From: PALSA-693 sp963781155
GTDB taxonomy: Bacteria > Actinomycetota > Acidimicrobiia > Acidimicrobiales > Palsa-688
Length of the DNA stretch: 64,000 bases
NCBI GenBank assembly: GCA_963781155.1
Contig: CAWAEC010000007.1
Location: forward strand, 372,001 to 436,000
Reading direction: 5' to 3'
Shown here: positions 7,379 to 16,637 of the stretch, piece after piece
Layout: the number at the start of each line of letters is the position of its first letter
How positions within the stretch are numbered: position 1 is the stretch's first letter
Position numbers and translations under genes: made by a program
The notes under the pieces: model-generated
What the model was told of the DNA's origin: nothing
Database searches by the model: none
Seen by the model: the letters and a program-made list of their open reading frames with translations, nothing else

Positions 7379-8556
7379 ATGAAGATCATGGTCCTGGGAG
7401 CCGATGGCTACCTTGGCTGGCCCACCTCGCTGTACTTGTCCCGCGGGGCCACGACGTAGTCGGGGTCGACAGCTTCGCTCGGAGGGCGATCGATACCGAG
7501 CTGGGCACCAACTCATTGGTTCCCATCGCCAGTTTTGACGAGCGCGTTCGCGCCTGGCGTGAGGTCTCCGGTCGTCAGATTTTTCCGGTCGCGGGCGACC
7601 TCATTGACGCCGAATTCTGCGACGACCTCATCACCACGTACCAGCCGGAGGCCGTGGTGCACTTCGCAGAGCAGCGCTCGGCGCCTTACTCGATGATCGA
7701 TCGGCAACATGCCGTCGATACCCAAGTAAACAATGTCGTGGGGACGCTCAATTTGCTTTACGCCATCGCCGCCTATTCTCCCGACTCTCACCTGGTGAAG
7801 CTGGGAACCATGGGCGAATACGGCACCCCCAACATCGACATCGAGGAGGGGTGGCTCGAGGTCACTCACAAGGGTCGTACCGATCGGGTGCTGTACCCCA
7901 AGTCACCCGGCAGCTTTTACCATCTCTCCAAGGTTCACGACTCCCACAACATCGAATTTGCCTGCCGCATCTGGAAGCTGCGTGCGACTGACCTCAATCA
8001 GGGCGTGGTGTACGGCCAGGTGACCGACGAAACGGAGCTGGACCCCCGCCTGGAGACGCGGCTCGATTACGACGCGGTGTTCGGGACCGTCCTCAACCGT
8101 TTCACCGTGCAGGCGACGATTGGTCAGCCGCTGACCGTGTACGGACGGGGAGGTCAGACTCGGGGCATGCTCGACATCCGTGACACGGTGCGCTGCGTCG
8201 AGTTAGCGTGCGACAACCCCGCCAACCCCGGCGAGTTCCGGGTGTTCAACCAGTTCACAGAACGATTCTCGGTCAACGAGCTCGCCGATATGGTGGCCGA
8301 GCTGTATCCCGATGAAGTGGTGGTCCATCACCTCGACAACCCGCGGGTCGAGATGGAGGAGCACTACTACCACGCAGCGAACTCCGGGCTCATCGCCCTC
8401 GGGCTGGAGCCCCACCTGCTCTCCGACACCCTCGTGGAGAGCATGTTCCAGATCGCCAAGCGCCACGCAGACCGGGTTCGTCCTGAGACGCTCATGCCAC
8501 AGGCTCAGTGGCGCCGCTCGACTCGAACAGCAGGTGCCTTGCGAACTGTCAGCTGA
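7379..8556 (+). CDS. sqdB: UDP-sulfoquinovose synthase (SQD1/SqdB), with apparent frameshift
   Basis: This NAD-dependent SDR-type enzyme makes UDP-sulfoquinovose from UDP-glucose and sulfite, the head-group donor for sulfolipid. The start MKIMVLGADGYLGWPTSLYL (ATG 7379) holds the GxxGYLG NAD site but meets a TAG after 27 codons. The rest (GHDVVGVDSFARR... to 8556) is in another frame. A single missing base in the run at about 7441-7448 explains the break. The main frame has KLGTMGEYGTPN, the YHLSKVHDS catalytic Tyr/Lys, a VYGQVTDETELDP loop, MLDIRDTVRCVELA and VFNQFTERFSVNELA, all typical of SQD1. Without the repair, translation could only start around TTG 7516 and would lack the NAD site. 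Confidence 0.87.
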
Positions 8557-8675
8557 GGGGTGACGGCGCCGTCCGCCCCGACGGATGCGGTGGCCCTGGC
8601 GGCCCCCACGGCCACACGGGCCCGCGCCGCAGTTTGACGTAGCGGGCCAGCTCTGGTGACGCCAGGTCGTCGTGG

Positions 8676-9599
8676 TCAGGGTTGGGTGACACGCACCCAT
8701 CCGATATCGGTGGTCTGGGGCAGGGTGGAATTGTCGACCACCGCCCCTCCGGTCCCTCCGACGGCGGTGTCGACGATGAAGAACATCGGTGTGGTGGGAA
8801 CACGTTTCGTCACCCGGCAGGTGACGACCCCGTCGATCATCCAGGTCAGGGATCCCGGGGCCCAGACCAGGCTGTACACATGCCAGTTCTGGACGACGTT
8901 CGTCGTGGTGGGAGCGCAGCCCGGGGCCCAGACGGTCCCGGCGGTGCCCTCGGTGTGCAACTGCTGGTTCACGACGGTGTGGTCAGAGTTCTCGATCTCG
9001 GCGATGTCGATCTCGTTGGCGCCGGGCGCAGGCCAGTCGCAACCAGACGAAGTGATCCACGTCGGTCGCTGACAATCCTTGCCGAGCAGCCATAGAGCCG
9101 GCCAGGTGCCGGTGCCGCCGGCAAACCGGGCCCGGACCGTCACTGTGCCGTAGGTGAAATCGAGCGTCCTCCACTGGACGGCACCGGACGTGTATTGGCA
9201 CGGCTGGCCTGAGGCTGGCGGGCAGTCCGCGCCACAAGAGGCGCCGACCGAAGCCCGCTCCTCGAGCGTCCCGTAGGAAAGAAAGACATTGTGGGTGGAG
9301 TAGCACTCCTGCTCGTTGTTGTTCGCGCTCGGATTCGGACCCTGCACCTTCGACCAGGCGGGCGAAAGCGAAGACTCTGAGAACTCGTCGTCGAATATCA
9401 GGCCGGGAGCTGTTGTCGAACCGTTCGAGCTCCGCTGGCTGCTCGGAACCGGGCCGACGGACCGGTCGTCGCCCGTGGCCCGGGCCGATCCCAGACCCAC
9501 GGTGAGCAGGAACGTGAGCAGCAGCCCGGTCACGATCCATTGGCCGCGGGGACGGGCTGACCTCTCCCGGCTCAGGAAGGCGGCTGGTCGCGCAGCCAT
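8676..9599 (-). CDS. Secreted glycoside hydrolase family 16 protein
   Basis: The 307-residue protein has a basic N-terminus and one hydrophobic helix (about residues 20-42), an export signal or anchor, then a Ser/Thr-rich linker and a GH16 beta-jelly-roll. The catalytic motif EIDIAE lies in GANEIDIAEIEN. The aromatic motif TGTWPALWLL upstream and WHVYSLVWAPGSLTWMIDG downstream are GH16 hallmarks. Substrates of the family include beta-1,3/1,4-glucans and laminarin. Several cysteines (CYST, ASCGADC, QPCQY) suggest disulfides outside the cell. It is convergent with sqdB. A 7-bp hairpin (9627-9644) lies just upstream of the start. Confidence 0.9.
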   Translation of the reverse strand: MAARPAAFLSRERSARPRGQWIVTGLLLTFLLTVGLGSARATGDDRSVGPVPSSQRSSNGSTTAPGLIFDDEFSESSLSPAWSKVQGPNPSANNNEQECYSTHNVFLSYGTLEERASVGASCGADCPPASGQPCQYTSGAVQWRTLDFTYGTVTVRARFAGGTGTWPALWLLGKDCQRPTWITSSGCDWPAPGANEIDIAEIENSDHTVVNQQLHTEGTAGTVWAPGCAPTTTNVVQNWHVYSLVWAPGSLTWMIDGVVTCRVTKRVPTTPMFFIVDTAVGGTGGAVVDNSTLPQTTDIGWVRVTQP

Positions 9600-9891
9600 C
9601 GTTGCGTCTCGCTCACCGGCCGTGCCGCATCCGTTGCCGGATGCGTGGGCCAGTCCTGATCAGCAGCGCCATCGTTGAGACCACCTGCGTGACGCAACTG
9701 TAGGCCGTGCCTGGTCGATGGTGGTCACGCCCCCACCGAAGCAGGGCACCTCAGACACGATCCGGCTGCCGGTCACCGCCTGTCGAGGAGAGGCCGGGCC
9801 GCGGCCACGCCGCCGGTGGCGGGCGGTTACGATCCTCACGTGAGAGGGCCTGGTCGGACGGCAAGACCCCCGTCCGCGGAACGGTAGAGCC

Positions 9892-11790
9892 ATGTCCGGT
9901 ATGGGTGGCGCCATGCGCACCAACGATCCCACGATCGTTGCCGCCTTCCACCGCGCCCTCCTGCATCAGGGCCTGGTGGTCCTTGTCATCGCGGCTGTGG
10001 TCGCTGTGGCCTGGAACGTCCTGCGCGGCGTGCAACTGCGTCGGGCCGGCAGCACCCTCACCGCCGGCCCCGCCACCGGGGCCGGCTCCCCGGGAACCGG
10101 CCCGGCCGGCCAACCCACGCCGCTGGCTCCTGCAGCCCTGGCGTTTTCCGAGCCGGCCGCTCGCAGGCTGCTGCGCATCTCCTTCGGGCTGATCTGGATC
10201 TTCGACGGGCTACTCCAGGGTCAGGCCTCGATGCCGCTGGGCATGGTCCCACAGGTCGTCCAGCCGGCAGCCGCCGCTTCCCCGAGCTGGGTCCAGCATG
10301 TGGTGAACGCCGGCACCACCGTCTGGACCTACCACCCGGTCCCGGCGGCCGCCGCGGCAGTGTGGATCCAGATCGGCCTCGGTATTTGGCTGCTGGCGGC
10401 GCCGCGGGGCAACTGGTCGCGGCTGGGCGGGGTGGCCACCGTCGGGTGGGGCCTCGTCGTCTGGATCTTCGGGGAGGCGTTCGGAGGGGTGTTCGCGCCC
10501 GGGCTGACGTGGCTGTTCGGAGCGCCGGGGGCCGTGCTGCTCTATTGCGTGGCCGGCGTCCTCATCGCCCTGCCCGACAGGGCCTGGGCCACCGCCCGGC
10601 TGGGCAGGGTCCTCCTGGCCGTGATCGGCACCTTCTTCGTCGGCATGGCCGTCCTCCAGGCCTGGCCGGGTCGGGGCTTCTGGCAGGGTCAGGCCGGCCA
10701 CGGAGCCACCGCCGGCACGCTGACGGCGATGGTCCAGCAGATGGCGCAGACGTCGCAGCCGCACCTGTTTGCTTCGTGGGTGACAGGCTTCGCCGGGTTC
10801 GACGCTGCCCACGGGTGGGCGGTCAACCTGTTTGTCGTGATCGCGCTGGCGGCCATCGGAGGCGCGTTCCTTTCTGGCCGGCCCCGCGTTGTCCGCCTGG
10901 GCCTGGCGGCAGGGATCGTACTGTGCCTGGCCGACTGGATCCTGATCGAGGACCTGGGTTTTCTTGGCGGGGTCGGGACCGACCCGAACAGCATGATCCC
11001 GCTGGTGTTGCTGATCACGGCGGGGTACCTGGCGCTCACCCGCCCCGCGGTGGCGGCAGAGGCAGTGACGACGGCGCCGGCGGCTCCGGCAGCCGTACCC
11101 ACGTGGCGGCGCCGTTGGGCAGTCGATCCGACCTACGCCTTCCGCTCCATCGCGGCACTCGGCGCAGTCGGCATCACCCTGATCGGGGCCGCCCCCATGG
11201 CTGTGGCCGCCACCAACCCGAACGCTGATCCCATCATCAGCCAGGCGGTCGACGGCAACATGACGGCCACCAACAAGCCCGCCCCGAGCTTCACCCTCGT
11301 AGACCAGCACAACCGGGCCGTGTCGCTCGAGAGCCTGCAGGGCAAAGCGATCGCCCTGACATTCCTCGATCCCGTCTGCACCTCCGACTGTCCGATCATC
11401 GCCCAAGAGTTCAGGATGACCAATAGCGTTCTTGGGGGCGACGCCCGCAACGTGGAGCTCGTGGCCGTCGACGCCAACCCCCGCTACCTCGGTCTGAGTT
11501 ATCTCAACGCCTTCGACCAGCAGGAAGGCCTCGACCGGGTGCCCAACTGGCTCTACCTGACCGGCACGCTGCCGCAGCTGCAAGGGGTATGGCGTTCCTT
11601 CGGCGCGGAAGTCGCCTCTGAACCGGGCGGCGCCATGATCGATCACAGCGAGTTCGCCTACGTCATCGACCCCACCGGTCATTCGCGCTTCGTCCTCAAC
11701 ACCGACCCCGGGCCGGCCACCAGCGCCACGAAGTCGTCTTTTACGGTCAACCTGGCGCACGCCCTCGAGCACGCCCTTGGCCGCTCTTGA
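9892..11790 (+). CDS. Polytopic membrane protein fused to SCO1/SenC copper-chaperone domain
   Basis: The 632-residue fusion has an N-terminal helix, a Gly/Pro/Ala linker, and a membrane region of about eight to nine helices (about residues 85-385). A C-terminal thioredoxin-fold SCO1/SenC domain follows (about 462-630). The SCO1 copper ligands are visible: Cys496 and Cys500 in DPVCTSDCP, and His585 in DHSEFAYVID. SCO1 proteins deliver copper to the CuA site of cytochrome oxidase. The membrane part resembles DoxX-like or copper-resistance-type membrane proteins, but I cannot name it. ATG 9892 is the first credible start. The stop overlaps the next gene, which is followed by a CtaG-like gene, so the cluster fits oxidase assembly or copper handling. 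Confidence 0.8.
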   Translation: MSGMGGAMRTNDPTIVAAFHRALLHQGLVVLVIAAVVAVAWNVLRGVQLRRAGSTLTAGPATGAGSPGTGPAGQPTPLAPAALAFSEPAARRLLRISFGLIWIFDGLLQGQASMPLGMVPQVVQPAAAASPSWVQHVVNAGTTVWTYHPVPAAAAAVWIQIGLGIWLLAAPRGNWSRLGGVATVGWGLVVWIFGEAFGGVFAPGLTWLFGAPGAVLLYCVAGVLIALPDRAWATARLGRVLLAVIGTFFVGMAVLQAWPGRGFWQGQAGHGATAGTLTAMVQQMAQTSQPHLFASWVTGFAGFDAAHGWAVNLFVVIALAAIGGAFLSGRPRVVRLGLAAGIVLCLADWILIEDLGFLGGVGTDPNSMIPLVLLITAGYLALTRPAVAAEAVTTAPAAPAAVPTWRRRWAVDPTYAFRSIAALGAVGITLIGAAPMAVAATNPNADPIISQAVDGNMTATNKPAPSFTLVDQHNRAVSLESLQGKAIALTFLDPVCTSDCPIIAQEFRMTNSVLGGDARNVELVAVDANPRYLGLSYLNAFDQQEGLDRVPNWLYLTGTLPQLQGVWRSFGAEVASEPGGAMIDHSEFAYVIDPTGHSRFVLNTDPGPATSATKSSFTVNLAHALEHALGRS

Positions 11791-13013
11791 GTCTGCCCCT
11801 GATACGTGGAACCGCCCCACCACGGCGCCCACCCCGGGGCCGGATCGCCATCCTCGCAGCGATGGCCTTCGCCGCCCTCAACCTGGCCGCCTGCGGCCAG
11901 CCATCCTCCCCGAGCAGTTCGGCCACGGCCCCGACCCAGCCTTCGCTGATCCCCGTCCCTCTCGCCACCTCCGTCGACGCCGCCGGGGGTACCTGGGCGA
12001 CGCTGCCGATGGGGCACTTGGATGATCCGCTCAATACGTTCTGGCAGCTCTTCTACCGGCCGGCCGGCGGCACCGCCTGGTCCGACCGGGTAGAGGCCAC
12101 CGCCACCGCCACAAACGGTGGTCTGGTGCTGGCGCCGGCCTCCGGACGGTCGTTGCTTGTCGGTATCCGGCCGTCCAACCTGCTTCACTTCTCGCCGTTG
12201 ATCCAGACGGAGGACGGCCGCACCTGGTCCAACGGGCTCACCGGGGCCCTGGTGGCCCGCCCTGACGCGCTGGCTGTCGCCACCGACGGCCAGTCGCTGG
12301 CGCTCGTCGCCGCCGGCGGGACGACGCAGGTGCTGACGAGTAGAGGCGATCTGTCCAGCTGGCCGGAACTGACCGCCCTGCCCGCCCTGGCGGCGGCGCC
12401 GGCGGCCCGCCCCTGTGCCCCCGCTTCGCTCGGGGCGGTCGGCTTTGCCGGGCCGACGCCAGTCGTGGGCGCGGCGTGCACCCGACCGGGGGTCGTCGGC
12501 CTGTTCACAGACTCGTCCGGTAGCTGGCAGCAAGCGGACGTCCCGCTGCCCTCCTCGCTGGCGGACGGGATGGTCGAGGTGCTCGGCTTGCAATCAGCAA
12601 ACGGAGCCCTCTCGGCCCTGCTGGCCGTGGTGAGCAAGACCGGGACCGCGATCGTCGCGGCCGGGAGCGCGGACAACGGGTCGACGTGGGCGGTGTCCGC
12701 CGCCCTCCCGCTCCAGCCGGGCGAAACACTGAGCTCCTTTGGGACAGCGGCCGGTGACGGTGTGTTCGTCCTGGTATCGGGCGCCCAAGGATCGGAAAGA
12801 CTCGAGGTTCTCGACGGCCCGGGCTCCTCGTGGCAGGAGCTGCCGCCGCCACCACCGGGTACGGCCACGGTGGCCTTCGGTCCCTCCACCAGCGTCCAGG
12901 CGCTGGTGGCAAATCAGGCGGTCCTGACCGTCTGGACGCTGGAAGCTCCTTCGGGCCCATGGACTCGCGGTCAGGTGGTCGACGTCCCGATCCAGTACGG
13001 CTCCTCCAGCTGA
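11787..13013 (+). CDS. Putative lipoprotein, beta-propeller-like, unknown function
   Basis: The protein of about 408 residues starts at TTG 11787, overlapping the stop of the SCO1 fusion, which implies coupling. After a basic segment, a hydrophobic stretch ends in the lipobox LAAC-G, so the mature protein is probably lipid-anchored on the outer face. The rest is Gly/Ser/Thr/Ala-rich with recurring W and DG/NGST turns (for example EDGRTWSNG and DNGSTWAVS), as in sialidase or BNR-like beta-propellers. No catalytic motif is recognised. Its place between two oxidase-assembly-type genes suggests an extracytoplasmic partner, by context only. The exact start is uncertain. Confidence 0.7.
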   Translation: MSLPLIRGTAPPRRPPRGRIAILAAMAFAALNLAACGQPSSPSSSATAPTQPSLIPVPLATSVDAAGGTWATLPMGHLDDPLNTFWQLFYRPAGGTAWSDRVEATATATNGGLVLAPASGRSLLVGIRPSNLLHFSPLIQTEDGRTWSNGLTGALVARPDALAVATDGQSLALVAAGGTTQVLTSRGDLSSWPELTALPALAAAPAARPCAPASLGAVGFAGPTPVVGAACTRPGVVGLFTDSSGSWQQADVPLPSSLADGMVEVLGLQSANGALSALLAVVSKTGTAIVAAGSADNGSTWAVSAALPLQPGETLSSFGTAAGDGVFVLVSGAQGSERLEVLDGPGSSWQELPPPPPGTATVAFGPSTSVQALVANQAVLTVWTLEAPSGPWTRGQVVDVPIQYGSSS

Positions 13014-13077
13014 GGATCTGATCCGGGATGACGGCGCGGCCCACCCCGGGCTGGAGAAGTAGTAGTAAGGGTCGCGG

Positions 13078-14826
13078 ATGCACGGCATGAACAACGTCAC
13101 CTTCAGCCTGCACGCCGCCCTCACCCGCTGGGAGGCCAGTCCCTTCTCGCTGTTTGTCGTCGCCGTGCTCGTGGCGGCCGGCTACTGGTACCTGCGGGCG
13201 GACTGGCTGCTCGCGGCGCGCGGACGTCGCTGGCCCCGCCAGCGGACCGCGGCGTTTCTGGCCGGGCTGGTCGCCGTCGACCTGGCCCTGCAGTCGCCCG
13301 TCGCCACCTTCACGCAGACGTACTTCCAGGCCCACGTGGTCCAGCACCTGTTACTCATGGTCGTCGCCCCACCGCTCCTGGCCTTGGGGGCGCCCTCCAC
13401 TCTCCTCCTGCAGACGGCCAGCCGCCGAACGAAGGTGGCATGGCTGCGAGTTCTGCGCTCCCGGCCGTTCGCGGTGCTGACCTATCCGGTGGTGGTGTGG
13501 GCTCTGTATTTCGGCGTGATGTTCGTGTTCTTCCTGAGCTCGCTCATCAACGTGGCCATGGAGCACATGGCCCTCATGGATGCTCTGAACGTGCTCTTCC
13601 TGCTGGGCGGGTGCCTTTACTGGTGGCCCATGGTCGGCGCGGACCCCATCGTGCACTGGAAGATGGGTTACGGGGCCCGGATGGTCAACGTCGCTCTGGG
13701 CGGGCCCCCCGAAGTCATACTCGGGCTGGCCATTCTGTCTGCCCGGGTACCCATCGCCTCCATGTACTCACTGGACAGCACGCACGCCGGAGGCGCGCTG
13801 CTCTGGATCTCGACCGAGATCGCGGTCGTTATCGGCTTCATGCCAATTTTCTGGCAGTGGAGCCGCTCCGACGAACGAGAGGGCGCCCGGGCCACAGCCC
13901 GAACTGTCGGGCTCCAGCCGGCGCTGGCTGCGCCCTCGTCGGCGCCCACCTTGGCGCCGACCCCCGCGGACGATAGGCCTCTGACCCATTGGGAAGCCAT
14001 GTGGTTGGCCCGAACCGGGTCCCTACCCCGTTCCGACACAGACGGATCGACCATCACCCACGGTCCTGTCCGGGTGGCGCCTGCTCCGGACGTCGACCGA
14101 AGTCGGCCACCAGTCCTCCGGCCTCCGGCGAAGCGCGTTCGGCAACGTCGGATCAAGTGGGTCGTGGGCGCGGTCGGGGGACTGGCCGTGCTCGCCGTGG
14201 CCGGCCCCGCCTTCTTCTTCCACGTGGTGGAGGGCAACCCGCCGGCCCGGTTGAGCTTGCCGCCGGCCCTGGATGCCGCGGGGCCTCTGGTAGCCGGGCC
14301 GGTGACCGGCACCTGGAGGGTGAGCACGGGTTCTCAAGCGGGCTACCGGGTCGACGAGATCCTGTTGGGGCAGCATCACACTGCAGTGGGCCGGACCTCC
14401 AAGGTGAACGGCGGTGTGATCATCTCGGGGACGACGGTCACTGCGGCCGACTTCAGCGTCGATTTGGGATCGGTGAAGTCTGACCAGCCCTCCCGAGACG
14501 CCCAGTTCGACGGCTACATCATGAAGACCTACGCCCACCCGAACGGCAACTTCCGCCTGACCCAGCCCATCCAGCTCGGTCAGATACCGCCGCCAGGGCA
14601 GATCATCACCGCCGAAGCGACCGGACAGCTGACGCTGCGAGGTACGACCCGGACCGTCACCTTTGCGCTCAAGGCCGAACGGGTCGGGGCGAGCCTCGAC
14701 ATCAATGCCGAGATCCCTATCACCTTCTCGCTGTGGCATATCCCCAACCCCAGCTTCGCCGTCACCGAAGTGGGCAAGACCGGTGTGATCGAGGTGCTTC
14801 TCCGGCTGACACCACAACAGCCATGA
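13078..14826 (+). CDS. CtaG/caa3-assembly membrane protein fused to YceI domain
   Basis: Residues about 1-265 form a CtaG_caa3-type domain with about seven helices and conserved HVVQHLLLMVVAPPLLALG, HMALMDALNVLFLLGG and WWPMVGADP. Such proteins help assemble the CuB centre of caa3 oxidase. A Pro/Ala-rich linker and another helix (about 362-382) lead to a C-terminal YceI domain (about 405-580) with the patterns FSVDLGSVKSDQPSRDAQFDG and GQLTLRGTTRTVTFAL. YceI proteins bind polyprenoid or other amphiphiles in a lipocalin-like barrel. The fused order places YceI outside the cell. ATG 13078 follows AAGGG; ATG 13087 is an alternative. It is last in the three-gene set that starts at 9892. Confidence 0.85.
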   Translation: MHGMNNVTFSLHAALTRWEASPFSLFVVAVLVAAGYWYLRADWLLAARGRRWPRQRTAAFLAGLVAVDLALQSPVATFTQTYFQAHVVQHLLLMVVAPPLLALGAPSTLLLQTASRRTKVAWLRVLRSRPFAVLTYPVVVWALYFGVMFVFFLSSLINVAMEHMALMDALNVLFLLGGCLYWWPMVGADPIVHWKMGYGARMVNVALGGPPEVILGLAILSARVPIASMYSLDSTHAGGALLWISTEIAVVIGFMPIFWQWSRSDEREGARATARTVGLQPALAAPSSAPTLAPTPADDRPLTHWEAMWLARTGSLPRSDTDGSTITHGPVRVAPAPDVDRSRPPVLRPPAKRVRQRRIKWVVGAVGGLAVLAVAGPAFFFHVVEGNPPARLSLPPALDAAGPLVAGPVTGTWRVSTGSQAGYRVDEILLGQHHTAVGRTSKVNGGVIISGTTVTAADFSVDLGSVKSDQPSRDAQFDGYIMKTYAHPNGNFRLTQPIQLGQIPPPGQIITAEATGQLTLRGTTRTVTFALKAERVGASLDINAEIPITFSLWHIPNPSFAVTEVGKTGVIEVLLRLTPQQP

Positions 14827-14979
14827 CGCTCCCGGGGGCCGGCCGAACGCGGGCCGCCGGCGCCCGTTCCGCGGAGACAAAGGCCCAAGTCCTCCGAATG
14901 GGGTGATGTTCGCGCCCCCCGGGCCCGGCAACGATTTGTCGACCGTCAGCCGCTCCCACCCGACCCGAAAGGATCCTCC

Positions 14980-15318
14980 GTGTCCTATACGCCAGTGCCT
15001 GACACCCCGCTTGCCGACGCGTTGCTCGCCATGACCGCGGCCTCGCTCGAACGGGCCGACCTGTCGGACCGGGAAATCATGCTGGTACGTATCGCCGCGC
15101 TTGCCGCGGTGGCAGCGCCCCCAATCTCCTACACGCTGAACGCCGGCGCGGCCGCCGGCAGTGGGCTGACCCTCGAGGACGCCCAGGCCATCCTGGTGGC
15201 CGTGGCCCCGGTGATCGGCACCGCCCGCACCGTGGAAGCGGCCGCATCCATCACCGAGGGTCTGGGGTTGGCCCTGGCCTTGATCGACGCCGAACTGGAC
15301 GACGACGACGACAGCTGA
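14980..15318 (+). CDS. Carboxymuconolactone-decarboxylase-like (AhpD fold) protein
   Basis: The small 112-residue, largely helical and Ala-rich protein has the CMD-domain pattern LSDREIMLVRIAALAAV followed by SYTLNAGAAAGSGLTLEDAQAI. The redox CxxC of AhpD is absent, so peroxidase-reductase activity is unlikely. The C-terminus is a run of Asp. GTG 14980 is preceded by AAAGGA at good spacing. It lies downstream of the CtaG-YceI gene with a 150-base gap and converges on a crotonase. The function cannot be told from this. Confidence 0.75.
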   Translation: MSYTPVPDTPLADALLAMTAASLERADLSDREIMLVRIAALAAVAAPPISYTLNAGAAAGSGLTLEDAQAILVAVAPVIGTARTVEAAASITEGLGLALALIDAELDDDDDS

Positions 15319-15328
15319 TCGGCGGGGG

Positions 15329-16102
15329 TCAGCGTTCGACCCACTTGGGTGGCCGCTTCTCCAGAAACGAGGCCATACCTTCTTGGGCGTCCTCGGTCTG
15401 GCTGGAGGCCGCCATGACCTCGACCGCGTAGGCGTATGCCTTCTCCTGGTCCAGATCCAGCTGGGTGTAGAAAGCTTGCTTGCCGAGGGCCTTGGACATG
15501 GTGCTCCCACGGGTGGCCCGGTCGAGGAGATCTTCGGTGGCGGCGTCCAGTTGGTCGGCGGCAACCACGCGGTTCACGAGCCCCCATTGCAGCGCAGTGC
15601 TGGCGTCGACAGGGTCGCCAGTGAGTGCCATTTCCATGGCGTGTTTGCGGTCGACCGCCCGGCTGACCGCGACGAGCGGAGTGTGGCAGAACCAGCCGCC
15701 CTTGCCGCCGGGGGTCGCGAAGGCAGCGCCCTCGGCGGCGACGGCCAGGTCCGTACTCGCGACCAACTGGCATCCGGCCGCGGTTGCCAGGCCGTGCACC
15801 CGGGCCACCACCGGTTGGCGCAGGCCCTGCATGGTGGTCATCAGGTCGGTGCACGTCCACAGGAGATCTCGCATCGCCGTCAGGTCGGCGCCGACCATGT
15901 CGGCAAAGTCGTGTCCAGCAGAAAACACGGGTCCCTTACCGGCCAGGATCACGCCCCGGGCATCGCTCTCGCCGACTTCCCGGAAAGCCCTGATCAGCTC
16001 GCGCATGTGCTCGAGTGAGAGGGCGTTGCGCCGTTCAGGTCGGTTCATCGTGATCGTGGCGAACGGGCCGTCCCGTTCGATCAGAACCATCTGAATTGCC
16101 AT
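15329..16102 (-). CDS. Enoyl-CoA hydratase/isomerase (crotonase) family protein
   Basis: This 257-residue crotonase-fold protein acts on acyl-CoA thioesters. The CoA-binding and oxyanion elements are visible: NRPERRNALS at the N-terminus, FSAGHDFADM as the first oxyanion loop and HGLATAAGCQLVASTDLAVA as the second. The catalytic Glu position usually seen after PE is replaced by GGKGGWFCHTPL, as in ECHDC3-like members, so hydratase activity is uncertain. It has a normal C-terminus (FLEKRPPKW). ATG 16102 is the clear start. It stands alone on the minus strand with an unknown small gene upstream. Confidence 0.88.
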   Translation of the reverse strand: MAIQMVLIERDGPFATITMNRPERRNALSLEHMRELIRAFREVGESDARGVILAGKGPVFSAGHDFADMVGADLTAMRDLLWTCTDLMTTMQGLRQPVVARVHGLATAAGCQLVASTDLAVAAEGAAFATPGGKGGWFCHTPLVAVSRAVDRKHAMEMALTGDPVDASTALQWGLVNRVVAADQLDAATEDLLDRATRGSTMSKALGKQAFYTQLDLDQEKAYAYAVEVMAASSQTEDAQEGMASFLEKRPPKWVER

Positions 16103-16156
16103 GGCAGCAGGCTACTCCCGGGCCTGTTCGCCTTTACGGTGCCACTGCATTTGCCT

Positions 16157-16516
16157 TCAAGCCGCGAGCGCGACCCGCACGTCGCCGCCGGGCAACAACG
16201 CAGCCGGAAGATCGGCACACAGCAGGCAACGGTCGGGGACGGCCCTGCCGTGGTCGACGGTGATCACCTCAACGGTCCCCGTGGCGCTGTGCCGTAGGGC
16301 GTCCCGCACCGCCGCCGTTCCGCTGGCCACGGCCTGCAGAGCCCGCTGGCTCACCGGGGCGCAGACCCAGACCAGATGGTCAGGGTCATCGTCCACCCGC
16401 ACGATCAGCCAGTGGCCTCCACCGAAGTCAGTGCCGGCCCGGACACTGACTTCGTCGTTCTCCACGATGATCTCGCCGGCGAAAAGCTCCAGCTGGTATC
16501 CGTAGAACTTCATCAT
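16157..16516 (-). CDS. Hypothetical protein, 119 residues
   Basis: I do not recognise this protein. It starts MMKFYGYQLELFAG and has a plausible beta-rich first half (GGGHWLIVRVDDD, HLVWVCAPVSQRAL), an Ala-rich helix and a Cys pair (CLLCADLP) near the end. The composition is normal for the genome and the reverse frames are less protein-like, so it is probably real. It lies upstream of the crotonase on the same strand with a 54-base gap, so the two may be co-transcribed. Confidence 0.6.
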   Translation of the reverse strand: MMKFYGYQLELFAGEIIVENDEVSVRAGTDFGGGHWLIVRVDDDPDHLVWVCAPVSQRALQAVASGTAAVRDALRHSATGTVEVITVDHGRAVPDRCLLCADLPAALLPGGDVRVALAA

Positions 16517-16637
16517 CGTGGTTGTCTCCTGGATTTGGCGTGCGTACCTCCAGTGTCCGCTCGAAGCGGCCTCGAGCCAACCGTGCGTGCATGTGTCTTC
16601 AGAGGTGGTGCCCGCACCCCCCTTATCGCGGGACCCT

